Assembly (NCBI GenBank): GCA_046964515.1
Contig: JBKUYM010000003.1
Location: 1 to 64,000 of the forward strand
DNA: 64,000 nucleotides
Source of the DNA: UMGS1663 sp046964515
GTDB lineage: Bacteria; Bacillota; Clostridia; TANB77; CAG-508
Direction of reading: 5' to 3'
How positions within the stretch are numbered: position 1 is the first letter of the stretch; the number at the start of each line of letters is the position of its first letter. The position numbers were made by a program, and so were the translations under genes. The notes under the pieces were generated by a model. The model worked only from the letters and a program-made list of their open reading frames with translations. It made no database searches and had not been told where the DNA came from. This document shows positions 17,921 to 27,336 of the stretch, piece by piece.

Positions 17921-18476
17921 ATGTGTGAAGAAGAAAAAATGTTAAGGGGAGAACTTTATTTTGGTTATGATACAGCTTTGTTGAACAAAAGGGAAAAAGC
18001 AAAGGATTTGTGTTTTCTATTTAATCAAACGAAGCCTTCTCAAAGACGAAAGCGATTAAAAATTTTACAACAATTAATAGGAAAAATAGGAAAGAATGTA
18101 TGGATAGAATCTGATTTTTATTGTGATTATGGAAGCCAAATTACATTAGGTGATCGGCTTTTATGCCAATCATCATTGTACGATATTAGATCCTGCACCA
18201 GTGGTGATAGGAAATCAGGTTTTATTAGGACCTAATGTAGGTATCTATACAGCAGGTCATCCATTAGAAAAGCAAGCAAGAGAAAATGGACAAGAATATG
18301 CTAAGCCAGTATATATAGGAAATCATGTGTGGATTGGTGGAAATGTATGTATTATGGGTGGCGTTACCATCGGAGATAATGTGGTTATAGGTGCAGGAAG
18401 TGTTGTTACTAAAAATATTCCAGATAATACATTAGCTTATGGTAATCCTTGTAGGGTTATAAAAAACATAGAATAA
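17921..18476 (+). pseudogene. sugar O-acetyltransferase (Maa/LacA type), frameshifted
   Basis: The two frames together encode a complete hexapeptide-repeat acetyltransferase of about 184 residues. The N-terminal Mac domain (KMLRGELYFGYD) is in the first frame (17921-18235). The second frame continues FYANHHCTILDPAPVVIG, with the catalytic His in YTAGHPLEKQAR and the left-handed beta-helix repeats IGNHVWIGGNVCIMGG. The break lies at GATCGGCTTTTAT (18152-18164): removing one G of the GG at 18156-18157 restores D-R-F-Y-A-N. It is either a recent mutation or a sequence error. All catalytic residues are kept in the second part. Confidence 0.85.
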
Positions 18477-18477
18477 G

Positions 18478-18520
18478 AAAAAGAAGTTTAAGATTGCATT
18501 CTTTAAACTTCTTTTTTCTT
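18478..18520 (+). terminator. intrinsic terminator
   Basis: AAAAAGAAGTTTAAG-ATTGCATT-CTTTAAACTTCTTTTTT, just after the acetyltransferase frame ends. Confidence 0.85.
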
Positions 18521-18630
18521 TGACTGTAATGTTTTTGGGTTAAAGAGTTCTTATTATAGTTTTAAATTTTGGAGGTTTGTTCTGAATGTTTTATAGTTCA
18601 TCAAAACGCACATCAGATTTTAACACTAAC

Positions 18631-19533
18631 TTACTTTAATTGTTTATAATCTGGAAATCTATCAATAGCTTCTGCATTTAAGATGCTATTATTTATTGCT
18701 TTTATTAATAAATTAGAGGCAGATATTCCAACGAAATTTACTAAATCGTCTCTCTTCATTTTTAAATCAACTCTATTTCTTCCTTGAGTAGAAGCAGAGA
18801 AGATAACATCCCCATCACTCCTTGTATGAACAGGATATATGGCTCTTGCCATTCCATCATGTGCTAATTCAGATACTTTCATTAACTCTGTTTTTTCCAT
18901 TTTTATATTAGTAACGATAACAGCTAGAGTCGTATTAGTTGCCGCACTTTTATATGATTGAACTATATCATTTTCCACATAGCCACCACATTCAGAATAA
19001 AACTTATTTGTTTTAGGATTAACAACATCACCACAACAATTAGTAACTACAAACGCACCAACATATGCACTTTGTTCAATTTCTTTGATAGAAAATCCAA
19101 ATCCACCTTTTATTTTTCTTCCATATTTCCACTTGCCTGTAGTTGCACCTGTTCCAACACCAATATTTCCTTGTTCTAGATTATTGAAATTTGCGATTTT
19201 TGCCATCTCAAATCCATCTGATAATTTAGGTCTTATGTCATTACCAATATGTCTATCATATATTACTGCACCAACTACTGATGGGGATTTTAAATAGTCC
19301 ATTACCCCAATAGAACATTCTAATCCAAATGTACTACCACCTGTTAAAACAATAGCTTTTACTAATTTTTCTCTAGCTTTAGGTTCATAAGCAGGAATAT
19401 TGATTGTTCCTGTATCAGACCCTCTAATATCAATACCAATATCTGCCCAATCATCAAATATGAAGCATGTCGCACCTGTTAAATCTTTTTTATTTGTATA
19501 ATGACCAATTCTAACTCCTAACTTTTCTAACAT
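18631..19533 (-). CDS. P1/S58-family peptidase (DmpA/BapA-like)
   Basis: A 300-residue N-terminal-nucleophile hydrolase family that self-cleaves and acts as an aminopeptidase on D- or beta-amino peptides. It shows the start VRIGHYTNKKDLTGATCFIF, LTGGSTFGLE (about residues 64-73), GNIGVGTGATTGKW and the cleavage region SAATNTTLAVIVTN, followed by AHDGMARAIYPVHTRSDGD. The start at 19533 is chosen because GGAGATAA precedes it. An upstream ATG (19545) overlaps the nitroreductase end. It is translationally close to the nitroreductase gene. Confidence 0.85.
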   Translation of the reverse strand: MLEKLGVRIGHYTNKKDLTGATCFIFDDWADIGIDIRGSDTGTINIPAYEPKAREKLVKAIVLTGGSTFGLECSIGVMDYLKSPSVVGAVIYDRHIGNDIRPKLSDGFEMAKIANFNNLEQGNIGVGTGATTGKWKYGRKIKGGFGFSIKEIEQSAYVGAFVVTNCCGDVVNPKTNKFYSECGGYVENDIVQSYKSAATNTTLAVIVTNIKMEKTELMKVSELAHDGMARAIYPVHTRSDGDVIFSASTQGRNRVDLKMKRDDLVNFVGISASNLLIKAINNSILNAEAIDRFPDYKQLK

Positions 19534-19535
19534 AT

Positions 19536-20087
19536 TTATCTCCAATCTACTAATTCTTCAATTGATAATCTTGGTCTTTTTTTAGGTTCCTCTAATGGAT
19601 AGCCAAGTGAAATTCCCGCAACACAGGACATATCTGTTTTATCTAATAATTCCTCAATTTCTTTAAAACAACAATCAATATCACAAATCCACAAACTGCC
19701 TATACCTAAGTCAGTTGCGGATAAGCAAATATTTTGAATACTAGCACCTATTGATTGCAAATTAGAATTAATAACTTTATTATTCCAACAATTAAATACA
19801 ACAATAAAAACAGGTGCTTCTTTTATAATATTAGCTGTATTTTTTATACTACCAATTTCTTCGCCTTTTTTTAGTCTTTCTTCAGCTTTTTTCAACATAA
19901 TATTAGAAATTTTGTTTTTTAAATTTTCATTTTCTTGAATAACTACAAATCTCCAAGGCTGTCTATTCTTTCCTGATGGTGCAAGACTACCATTATAAAG
20001 TATTTCTTGAATAATCTTATTATCAATTTTTTTTGTATCAAATTTTCTAATACTTCTTCTTTTTTCTATTGCTTCTGTTAAATCCAT
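19536..20087 (-). CDS. nitroreductase-family flavoprotein
   Basis: A 183-residue FMN-binding oxidoreductase. It has the opening AIEKRRSIRKFDTKKI (FMN phosphate-binding Arg pair), SLAPSGKNRQPWRFVVI (about residues 34-50), and LGIGSLWICDID with GISLGYPLEEPKKRPR near the C-terminus. The family reduces nitroaromatics, quinones or flavins with NAD(P)H. The substrate here is unknown. It is the first gene of a two-gene operon with the peptidase. Confidence 0.88.
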   Translation of the reverse strand: MDLTEAIEKRRSIRKFDTKKIDNKIIQEILYNGSLAPSGKNRQPWRFVVIQENENLKNKISNIMLKKAEERLKKGEEIGSIKNTANIIKEAPVFIVVFNCWNNKVINSNLQSIGASIQNICLSATDLGIGSLWICDIDCCFKEIEELLDKTDMSCVAGISLGYPLEEPKKRPRLSIEELVDWR

Positions 20088-20440
20088 AATTTAATTCAGC
20101 TCCCTTTTAAATTTATATTTCTTTATTATAGTACGATTTTTATGTTTTTTTCTAATTTTACAATTTTTACAATATAGTATGCAAAATGATTTTTTATTTA
20201 TTGCTCTTAAAGGTTATTTTCCTAATCTTATCATAAAAAATTTAATCCGTAAAGTAAGATAATTAAAGATATAGTTATGTAAAAATCAAGAATATGCGAC
20301 GCAAAAGATGCCGTGGCATGGCAAAACGAAATCTACGCTTCCGATATGCAATACAAAAGTAAAATTATATAAATAAACATAGATATATCTGTAAATACAA
20401 GAAAAAGTGTAACTGTAAAATACATAAAAAAATTAGTAGC
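20088..20440. other. intergenic with a possible gene remnant
   Basis: Mostly AT-rich and without a full gene. Positions 20294-20371 are distinctly richer in G+C, and one + frame reads DAKDAVAWQNEIYASDMQYK before a stop, like the tail of a protein. It has no start or ribosome site. The family is not recognised. Confidence 0.4.
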
Positions 20441-20441
20441 A

Positions 20442-20484
20442 TAAAAAATGTTCTTATAGAACATTAAATCCCATAAGAACATTT
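20442..20484 (-). terminator. tRNA-Leu terminator
   Basis: Read on the minus strand, arms AAATGTTCTTAT and ATAAGAACATTT form a 12-bp stem followed by a T6 run, just after the tRNA 3' end. Confidence 0.85.
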
Positions 20485-20488
20485 AGAT

Positions 20489-20570
20489 TGGTACCGATGG
20501 TGGGACTTGAACCCACATGGTTTCCCGCCGCATTTTGAGTGCGGTGCGTCTGCCATTCCGCCACATCGGC
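20489..20570 (-). tRNA. tRNA-Leu (CAA)
   Basis: A class II tRNA on the minus strand. The acceptor stem GCCGATG pairs with CATCGGT (terminal G-U), and CCA is encoded. The anticodon stem-loop is CCGCA-CTCAAAA-TGCGG (anticodon CAA), with a T arm GTGGGTTCAAGTCCCAC. Confidence 0.95.
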
Positions 20571-20590
20571 ATAAAAATAAGTACTTAATT

Positions 20591-20619
20591 ATCATAGCAG
20601 AAATTTTCTAAATTAGCAA
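20591..20619 (-). promoter_or_regulatory. tRNA-Leu(CAA) promoter
   Basis: On the minus strand TTGCTA - 17 bp - TATGAT, with the -10 ending 20 nt before the tRNA. Confidence 0.7.
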
Positions 20620-20692
20620 GTACCATTTTAATTTTTTTCATAAAAAATAGACATTGGGAAAGAATATTGATATAATGGTAAAAAATAAAAGG

Positions 20693-20740
20693 TGTCCCTA
20701 ATGGACAAAAATGTCCATCCATCAACGTCCCCAATGGACA
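20693..20740. repeat. dispersed palindromic repeat, copy 2
   Basis: 48 bp, colinear with the element at 9357: TGTCCCTAATGGACA-AAAA-TGTCCATCCATCAACGTCCC and a CAATGGACA end. It ends 16 nt before the copA start, so it would lie in the copA leader. Confidence 0.85.
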
Positions 20741-20756
20741 CTAAGGAGGTGTGAGT

Positions 20757-22985
20757 TTGAAAAAGAAGTTTCAGATAACGGGTATGACTTGTTCTGCGTG
20801 TTCTAGTCGAGTGCAGAAAGTAGTTAGTAAATTAGAAGGTGTTAGTCAAGTAGAGGTGAATTTATTAACGAATACAATGGTAGTAGCGTTTAATAAAGAA
20901 GTTACAATAGAGAAGATTATAAAGACGGTAGAAAAAGCAGGATATGGGGCAAGTATTTTTGAACCGAAGGAAAATATCGCTGAAAGAGAAATTAAAGAGA
21001 TGAAAGTAAGATTATGGGTTTCTATTATATGCTTAATTCCTCTATTATATATTGCTATGGGACATATGCTAGGGGCTCCATTACCTTCTATATTTCATGA
21101 ACCTTTATTTTTTACATTGGCACAATTGGTGTTAACATTACCTATCTTGTGGGTTAATAAATCGTATTTTATTCATGGATTTCGTAATTTATTTAAAGGT
21201 TCGCCTAATATGGATTCTTTAATTGCGATTGGTTCTACAGCGGCTTTTTTATATGGTATTTATGCTTTTATAAAGATGATTTTAGCATTGCAAATTGATG
21301 ATCAAGATACTGTACAACATTTCATGATGAATTTATATTTTGAATCTGCAGGTATGATAGTAGCACTTATTACAGTAGGAAAATATTTAGAAAAAAGAGC
21401 AAAAGGAAAGACTTCGGAAGCTATTCAAAAACTGATGAATTTATCTCCTAAAGTAACAACCATTATAAAGGATGGAAAAGAAATACAGATACCTACACAA
21501 GAAGTGAAAATAGGAGATAGAGTGGTTATTAAACCAGGAGAGAGTATACCAGTAGATGGTGAAATAATACAAGGAGAAACTTATGTAGATCAATCTGCTC
21601 TAACAGGAGAAAGTGTAGAAGTAAAGAAACGCATAGGAGATCAAGTGATGACAGCTAGTATGAATCAAAATGGAGTGATTCATATAATAGCACAGAAAGT
21701 AGGAGAAGATACTACTTTAGCACAAATTATTCATTTAGTAGAAGAAGCTAGCAGTTCTAAAGCACCAATTGGAAAACTAGCGGATAAAATAAGTGGTGTT
21801 TTTGTACCAATTGTTATAGTAATTGCTATATTAGCTAGTTTTATATGGATTTTAGTAGGGATGGATATAGAGTTTGCTTTATCCATAGGCATTTCTATAT
21901 TGGTCATCTCTTGTCCTTGTGCTCTAGGATTGGCAACACCAGTTTCTATTATGGTAGCTACTGGTAAAGGTGCTCAGAAGGGGATTTTAATTAAATCAGC
22001 AGAAAGTTTGGAGAATGCACATTTAATTGATACGGTTGTTTTAGATAAGACAGGGACAATTACACAAGGAAAAACAAAAGTAACGCAAGTGATGATGGAT
22101 GAAGAGATAACAAAAGAGGAACAATTATGGAAAATAGTGGGTAGTTTAGAAAATAATTCGGAGCATCCAATTGCTAGAGCAATTTGCCAGTATGTAAAAG
22201 AAAAAGAAATTGAAAATGAAAAAGTAGAAGCATTTGAAGTCGTTAGTGGTAAAGGTATTAAGGGAAAAATAGGACAAGAAAATTATATGGTTGGTAATCA
22301 ATTATGGATGCAGGAAGAAGAAAAGAGTATAAAAGAAAGTTTAAAACAAGAAGCAATTAAACTTAACAAAGAGGCAAAGACAGTTATTTTTGTAGCAAAC
22401 GATAAAGCAGTACTAGGAATAATTGCTATTAGTGATGTGATTAAAGAAGATAGTAAACAAGCTGTAGAAATGTTGAAAAAAGAACATATTGATGTGATTA
22501 TGCTAACAGGAGACCAAGAAGAGGTGGCTAAAGAAATTGCTAGCCAAGTAGGTATAGATAAGGTGATTTCACAAGTATTGCCACAAGATAAAGAAAAGGT
22601 AGTCAGAAACTTGCAAGAGGAAGGTAAAAATGTGGCTATGGTAGGAGATGGCATTAATGATAGTCCTGCTTTGGCAAGAGCTAATGTTGGAATTGCTATT
22701 GCAGCTGGTACAGATATTGCTATGGAGTCGGCAGATATTGTTTTAGTAAAAAATAGTTTGCTAGATGTAGCAACGGCTATTCGTTTGAGTAAAGCGACAA
22801 TACAAAATATTAAAATGAATTTGTTCTGGGCTTTTTTCTATAATAGTATAGGAATTCCGATTGCTGCTGGTATTTTGTATCCGTTTTTTGGATTTACATT
22901 AAATCCTATGATAGCAGCGGCTGCTATGAGTCTAAGTTCTATATGTGTTGTTACAAATAGTTTACGATTAAGAAGATTTCAATAA
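20757..22985 (+). CDS. copA: copper-exporting P1B-type ATPase
   Basis: It pumps Cu+ out of the cell. The ~742-residue protein has one N-terminal heavy-metal domain with GMTCSACSSRV (CxxC), the membrane metal site SCPCALGLATP (CPC), the phosphorylation site DKTGTITQGK, the HP motif in NSEHPIARAI and the hinge MVGDGINDSPALARA. TTG at 20757 is preferred, since AAGGAGGTG lies 5-13 nt upstream. GTG 20751 sits inside that site. copZ follows 18 nt later. Confidence 0.95.
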   Translation: MKKKFQITGMTCSACSSRVQKVVSKLEGVSQVEVNLLTNTMVVAFNKEVTIEKIIKTVEKAGYGASIFEPKENIAEREIKEMKVRLWVSIICLIPLLYIAMGHMLGAPLPSIFHEPLFFTLAQLVLTLPILWVNKSYFIHGFRNLFKGSPNMDSLIAIGSTAAFLYGIYAFIKMILALQIDDQDTVQHFMMNLYFESAGMIVALITVGKYLEKRAKGKTSEAIQKLMNLSPKVTTIIKDGKEIQIPTQEVKIGDRVVIKPGESIPVDGEIIQGETYVDQSALTGESVEVKKRIGDQVMTASMNQNGVIHIIAQKVGEDTTLAQIIHLVEEASSSKAPIGKLADKISGVFVPIVIVIAILASFIWILVGMDIEFALSIGISILVISCPCALGLATPVSIMVATGKGAQKGILIKSAESLENAHLIDTVVLDKTGTITQGKTKVTQVMMDEEITKEEQLWKIVGSLENNSEHPIARAICQYVKEKEIENEKVEAFEVVSGKGIKGKIGQENYMVGNQLWMQEEEKSIKESLKQEAIKLNKEAKTVIFVANDKAVLGIIAISDVIKEDSKQAVEMLKKEHIDVIMLTGDQEEVAKEIASQVGIDKVISQVLPQDKEKVVRNLQEEGKNVAMVGDGINDSPALARANVGIAIAAGTDIAMESADIVLVKNSLLDVATAIRLSKATIQNIKMNLFWAFFYNSIGIPIAAGILYPFFGFTLNPMIAAAAMSLSSICVVTNSLRLRRFQ

Positions 22986-23003
22986 ATAGAAAGGAAGAAA
23001 AGT

Positions 23004-23216
23004 ATGAAAAAAATCATTACAATAGTAGGTATGCAATGTAATCATTGTAAAATGTCTGTAGAAGAGGCTTTACTACAATTAGAGGGGGTTACAAAGGTAG
23101 AAGTTGATTTAGATAAGAAAATAGCTACCATAGAAATTAATCAAGAAGTTTCTAATGAAAAGATTATAGAAGCGATAGAAGAGATTGGATTTGAAGTAGA
23201 TCATATAGAAGAGTAA
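23004..23216 (+). CDS. copZ: copper chaperone CopZ (HMA domain)
   Basis: A 70-residue single heavy-metal-associated domain with the Cu-binding GMQCNHC (MxCxxC) at residues 9-15 and a beta-alpha-beta-beta-alpha-beta length. It delivers Cu+ to CopA, its operon neighbour. No CsoR or CopY repressor gene is adjacent. Confidence 0.93.
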   Translation: MKKIITIVGMQCNHCKMSVEEALLQLEGVTKVEVDLDKKIATIEINQEVSNEKIIEAIEEIGFEVDHIEE

Positions 23217-23228
23217 AGGAAAATAAGG

Positions 23229-23924
23229 ATGACGAACGAAGAAATTAGAAGAGAATTAGATACTTTAGTAGATAAGAAATATCAAGAATTTCATAGTGGA
23301 CTATGTCCAGGAGTGGACAATATTCTTGGTGTAAGAGTACCCACTCTTAGAAACTTTGCTAAAGAAATTGCAAAACAAGAAAATGTAGAAGCGTATTTAG
23401 AAACTGCAGCAAATAACTCTTATGAAGAAATCATGTTACAAGGAATGGTATTGGGGCAAACAAAACAGTTAACATTAGAATCGTTTTTTTATTATTTAAA
23501 ACAATTTATACCAAAGATAAATAATTGGGCGATATGTGATATTACAGCTTCTGGATTAAAAATAACTAAAAAATATCCACAAGAAATGTGGCAATTTTTA
23601 CTACCCTATCTATCATCAAAACAAGAGTTTGAAGTTAGATTTGCAATTGTAATGTTTTTAGATTTTTATATAATTCCAGCATATATAGAACCAGTTTTAG
23701 TAATATTAAATAAAATAAAACATGAAGGGTACTATGTAAAAATGGCAGTGGCATGGGCAATTTCTATAGCGTATATTCGTTTCCCAGAACAAACAATGGT
23801 ATTATTACAAGATAATCAATTAGATGATTTTACTTTTAATAAGGCTTTACAAAAAATAATAGAGTCTTATCGTGTTTCAGATGAGGAAAAACAGCAAATG
23901 AGGAAAATGAAAAGGAAAATGTAA
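23229..23924 (+). CDS. AlkD-like DNA alkylation repair protein
   Basis: A 231-residue all-helical HEAT-like repeat protein. It carries the family patterns GVRVPTLRNFAKEIAK (about residues 37-52), YEEIMLQGMVLGQTK, INNWAICDITASGLK (about 98-112) and YVKMAVAWAISIAYI. AlkD-type glycosylases excise bulky alkylated bases. Many members are untested. It starts 12 nt after copZ, so it likely shares the copper transcript. Confidence 0.85.
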   Translation: MTNEEIRRELDTLVDKKYQEFHSGLCPGVDNILGVRVPTLRNFAKEIAKQENVEAYLETAANNSYEEIMLQGMVLGQTKQLTLESFFYYLKQFIPKINNWAICDITASGLKITKKYPQEMWQFLLPYLSSKQEFEVRFAIVMFLDFYIIPAYIEPVLVILNKIKHEGYYVKMAVAWAISIAYIRFPEQTMVLLQDNQLDDFTFNKALQKIIESYRVSDEEKQQMRKMKRKM

Positions 23925-24052
23925 AAACATATATTTTAGCGTATTTGTATTAAAAAAATATATAGGAGTGGATATTGTGAAAATTTATTTAATACGAAAT
24001 TTTTTTGTATAATGGATAGGGTAACAAAATAATAAATGATAGAGGAGTAAAA

Positions 24053-24373
24053 ATGAGTATTGCTAAAAATAATTATAAGATAATAACTTTATGTGGTTCA
24101 GTTAAATTTAAGGATGAATTTATGCAAGTTCAAGAGAGACTTACATTAGAGGGAAATATTATTCTTATACCTAATTTTTTTACGAATAGGAATATTGAAA
24201 TAAATATAGAAACTAAAAAAATGTTAGATGAAATGCATAGACAAAAGATAGATATGTCAGATGAAATTTATGTAATTAATGTAGGAGGATATATTGGAGA
24301 AAGTACAAAAAATGAAATCGAATATGCTAGAACAAAAGGCAAAAAGATTTCTTACTTAGACGATGTACAATAA
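24053..24373 (+). CDS. nucleoside 2-deoxyribosyltransferase-like protein
   Basis: A 106-residue protein beginning IITLCGSVKFKDEFMQVQERLTLEG and ending with GYIGESTKNEIEYARTKGKKISYL. These resemble the substrate-binding GS(V/T) loop and the catalytic Glu segment (GESTKNEIE) of the nucleoside 2-deoxyribosyltransferase/DUF4406 superfamily. It is short but complete. AGAGGAG precedes the ATG. Activity is not certain. Confidence 0.75.
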   Translation: MSIAKNNYKIITLCGSVKFKDEFMQVQERLTLEGNIILIPNFFTNRNIEINIETKKMLDEMHRQKIDMSDEIYVINVGGYIGESTKNEIEYARTKGKKISYLDDVQ

Positions 24374-24782
24374 ATTAGTGTGAGAGATAGAGTACCTATT
24401 TAGTATGGATGCTATTATTATCATTAAGTATCGTATTTTATCTTCATATTAATCTAAATATAGTGGAATGTAAATAGAGCAAACATTACACCTCCTACAA
24501 AGGCAACCACCTAAAAATATAAATACCGTAGAATGTAAATATTGGAAAGCAATAGACTATAGTATTAAATATGAACTTAGTATTAATCTAAATATTGTAG
24601 ATAGATAAAAAATTAAAATTAATATAATAGGATGTATTGAGAAAAAGATAGTGATAAATGAAGTGATAACTATCTTTTTCCTTTTCTAATATAATAAAGA
24701 TAATAATTTACTAAAAACCTTGTTAAAAAGACGAAATATGTATATAATAATAAAAACGAATTTAGTCAAAAAAGAGGAAAAA
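24374..24782. other. intergenic with short imperfect repeats and a terminator
   Basis: The words ATTAATCTAAATAT (24449 and about 24583) and GGAATGTAAAT / AGAATGTAAAT recur but show no coding. A hairpin GAAAAAGATAGT / ACTATCTTTTTC lies at about 24640-24683. The ORF extension upstream of the deacetylase start (24720-24782) has no ribosome site and is not counted. Confidence 0.55.
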
Positions 24783-25709
24783 ATGTTATATGGTATAGAA
24801 GAGGAAAAAATAAACAAAGGAAAAAAACATATTAGAATAGATAGAATTGCATTAATAAGTATTTGTATTGCCTTTATTGCCTTATGTCTATATATGGGAA
24901 AGTATTGTGCTGAAAAAGCCACTATATATCAATATACACAGCAAATTACGGCACAAGCACAAGTGATAGAAGAGCAAGCACAAATAAAAAATCAAGAGGA
25001 AGAAGCTAGAAGAAAGAAAGGAAATCAACCACTTACACAAGAACAAATTCAAGCAGTAAATCAGATTTATCATTCAGAACAAAGAAGAGTATTTTTAACT
25101 TTCGATGATGGACCATCACAAGCCGTTACTCCTTTTATTTTAGACTTATTAAAACAAGAAAATATTAAAGCTAGCTTTTTCGTTTTAGGAGATAGAGTCG
25201 TTGCTAATCCTGATTTAGTGAAAAGAGCATATGAAGAAGGGCATTTTATTGCAAATCATGGAAAGACACATATCTATAAGGAAATTTATAGCAGTCCAGA
25301 AAAAGTACTAGAAGAATACAATAATACCAATCAAGCTATTAGAAATGCTATAGGAAATCCAGAATACCATTCTAGAGTTTTTCGATTCCCAGGTGGTTCA
25401 AAAGGAGGTTACTATAGTGAGATAAAATCACAAGCGCTTCAATTATTAAATCAAAATGGAATTGCATCTTTAGATTGGAATTGTTTGTCTAAAGATGCAG
25501 AAGGTGCCAAGACAAAAGAGCAATTGATTCAAAATGTAATAACAACAATGGGAACGAAACAAAGTGTTGTGATTTTAATGCATGATGCTAGCAATAAAAT
25601 ATTAACTTATGAGGCGTTGCCAGAAATTATACAATATTTGAGACAAAATGGGTATGTATTTTGTTCATTACAAGATATTTTAGATATACAGTCACAGAAT
25701 GAAGCATAG
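24783..25709 (+). CDS. membrane-anchored polysaccharide (peptidoglycan) deacetylase
   Basis: A 308-residue protein with a cytosolic N-terminus, one membrane helix (about residues 20-40, IALISICIAFIALCLYM), a Gln-rich linker, and an extracellular NodB deacetylase domain. NodB motifs are TFDDGPS (catalytic Asp and metal Asp), NHGKTH (HxxxH metal site), RFPGGSKGGY, LDWNCLSKDA and ILMHD. It probably removes acetyl groups from wall GlcNAc or MurNAc, giving lysozyme resistance or spore-cortex changes. ATG 24783 is preferred because AAGAGG precedes it. Confidence 0.9.
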   Translation: MLYGIEEEKINKGKKHIRIDRIALISICIAFIALCLYMGKYCAEKATIYQYTQQITAQAQVIEEQAQIKNQEEEARRKKGNQPLTQEQIQAVNQIYHSEQRRVFLTFDDGPSQAVTPFILDLLKQENIKASFFVLGDRVVANPDLVKRAYEEGHFIANHGKTHIYKEIYSSPEKVLEEYNNTNQAIRNAIGNPEYHSRVFRFPGGSKGGYYSEIKSQALQLLNQNGIASLDWNCLSKDAEGAKTKEQLIQNVITTMGTKQSVVILMHDASNKILTYEALPEIIQYLRQNGYVFCSLQDILDIQSQNEA

Positions 25710-25741
25710 AATAGAAAGAAATAGAAAAAGGAGAAAAATAT

Positions 25742-26605
25742 ATGTATGATGTTATCATAATTGGAAGCGGACCAGCAGGTATATCTGCTAGTTTATATAC
25801 CAAAAGAGCCAATTTATCTACTTTGGTGATTGCTAAAGGAATGGGAACTTTAGAAAAAGTGCATAAAATAGAAAACTATTATGGGTTTGAAAATCCCATT
25901 AGTGGGAAAGCTATTTTTGAAGCAGGTATAGCACAGGCTAAAAGATTGGGCGTAGAATTTGCAAATGACGAGATTGTTAAAATTGATTGGGAAGATACTT
26001 TTTTGGTAGAAGGGATTAATCATGCTTGGCAAGCAAAAGTGGTCATATTAGCAACTGGTGCATCTAGAAATACGCCTAAGATTAAAGGCATAAAAGAATT
26101 CGAAGGAAAAGGTGTTAGTTATTGCGCTACTTGTGATGCTTTTTTCTATAGAGGAAAAGATGTGGCTGTTTTAGGAAATGGAGAGTATGCTTTACATGAA
26201 GCTTCTGTATTACTGCCAATTGCTAATTCTGTAACCATGTTTACGGATGGAGAAAAACTAGTAGAAAATAGGGATATTTCTGTTGCAATTGAAGAAAAAC
26301 CAATCAGAGAAGTAAGAGGATGTGAAAAGATTGAAGAAATAACCTTTGAAGATGATAGCAAACGTCCTATAGATGGTTTATTTGTTGCTTTAGGCACAGC
26401 ATCTAGTAGCGATTTAGCAAGAAAAATAGGTGCACAAATTAATGAAAAAAATGAGATTATCGTAACAAATAAAATGGAGACAACGGTACCAGGGTTATTA
26501 GCTTGTGGAGATTGTACAGGTGGTATCTTACAAATTTCTAAAGCAGTTTATGAAGGTACAAGAGCGGGACTAACTGCTATTGATAAGATTAGGAAAGTAT
26601 CTTAG
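25742..26605 (+). CDS. trxB: thioredoxin reductase-like flavoprotein
   Basis: A 287-residue FAD/NAD(P)H disulfide oxidoreductase. It shows the FAD motif IIGSGPAGISASLY (residues 6-19), the redox pair YCATC (about 131-135), a nucleotide-binding AVLGNGEYAL with G-x-G-x-x-A pattern, and the closing GLLACGDCTGGILQISKAVYEG. It is slightly shorter than the usual ~310 residues. It is followed by ccdA, tlpA-like and trxA genes and is likely their electron source. Confidence 0.88.
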   Translation: MYDVIIIGSGPAGISASLYTKRANLSTLVIAKGMGTLEKVHKIENYYGFENPISGKAIFEAGIAQAKRLGVEFANDEIVKIDWEDTFLVEGINHAWQAKVVILATGASRNTPKIKGIKEFEGKGVSYCATCDAFFYRGKDVAVLGNGEYALHEASVLLPIANSVTMFTDGEKLVENRDISVAIEEKPIREVRGCEKIEEITFEDDSKRPIDGLFVALGTASSSDLARKIGAQINEKNEIIVTNKMETTVPGLLACGDCTGGILQISKAVYEGTRAGLTAIDKIRKVS

Positions 26606-26652
26606 ATGAAATCTAAATCCTATGTTTAGAAGATAAAGAAAGGAGAACATAT

Positions 26653-27318
26653 ATGGAATATTTAATTACTTTTTTAGAAGGAATTATAAGTTTTATTTCT
26701 CCTTGTATTTTACCAATGTTACCTATTTATATTTCTTATTTTGTAGGACAGGAAGAGAAGAATAAGAAAAAGACGTTCATAAATAGTATTGGCTTTGTAG
26801 TTGGTTTTACAATTGTATTTGTTTTATTGGGCGTTTTTGCAGGAAGTTTAGGAATTTTTTTGAAGCAATATAAAGTAGTGGTAAATATTATTTTCGGAAG
26901 CATTATTGTCTTATTTGGTTTAAGTTTTATGGAGATTATTCGTTTGCCACAAATACAAAATAAGATAAAATGGAAAGCAAAAACAGAGCGTTTAAACTTC
27001 TTTTCTGCCATGATATTGGGATTGATTTTTGCTATTAGTTGGACTCCTTGTGTAGGTGCTTTTCTAGGAAGTGCTTTACTAATGGCTTCAACAGCAGGAC
27101 ATGTTATGAACGGTATTTTTATGTTAGTTTGTTTTTCATTAGGATTAGGAATTCCTTTTATAATTAGTGCTTTACTAATAGAACAATTGAAGACGACTTT
27201 TGATTTTATAAAGAAACATTATTTAGTAGTCAATAGAATTGCTGGTATATTCTTGATAATTATTGGAATTCTAATGATAACAGGATATTTAGATTTACTA
27301 TTAAAATGGCTAATTTAG
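26653..27318 (+). CDS. ccdA: CcdA/DsbD-family transmembrane thiol transporter
   Basis: A 221-residue six-helix membrane protein. It has the paired cysteines of CcdA in SPCILPMLPIYISYF (about residues 16-30) and SWTPCVGAFLGSAL (about 130-143). CcdA relays reducing equivalents from cytosolic thioredoxin to extracytoplasmic thioredoxin-like proteins. Its flanking genes (reductase, TlpA-like, thioredoxin) supply both ends of the relay. Confidence 0.93.
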   Translation: MEYLITFLEGIISFISPCILPMLPIYISYFVGQEEKNKKKTFINSIGFVVGFTIVFVLLGVFAGSLGIFLKQYKVVVNIIFGSIIVLFGLSFMEIIRLPQIQNKIKWKAKTERLNFFSAMILGLIFAISWTPCVGAFLGSALLMASTAGHVMNGIFMLVCFSLGLGIPFIISALLIEQLKTTFDFIKKHYLVVNRIAGIFLIIIGILMITGYLDLLLKWLI

Positions 27319-27336
27319 AAAAGGAGAATAAAAAGG

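Noticed and set aside
24440..24610. Repeats of ATTAATCTAAATAT as a regulatory array
   Set aside because: Copies are few, imperfect and irregularly spaced in very AT-rich DNA, which can occur by chance.
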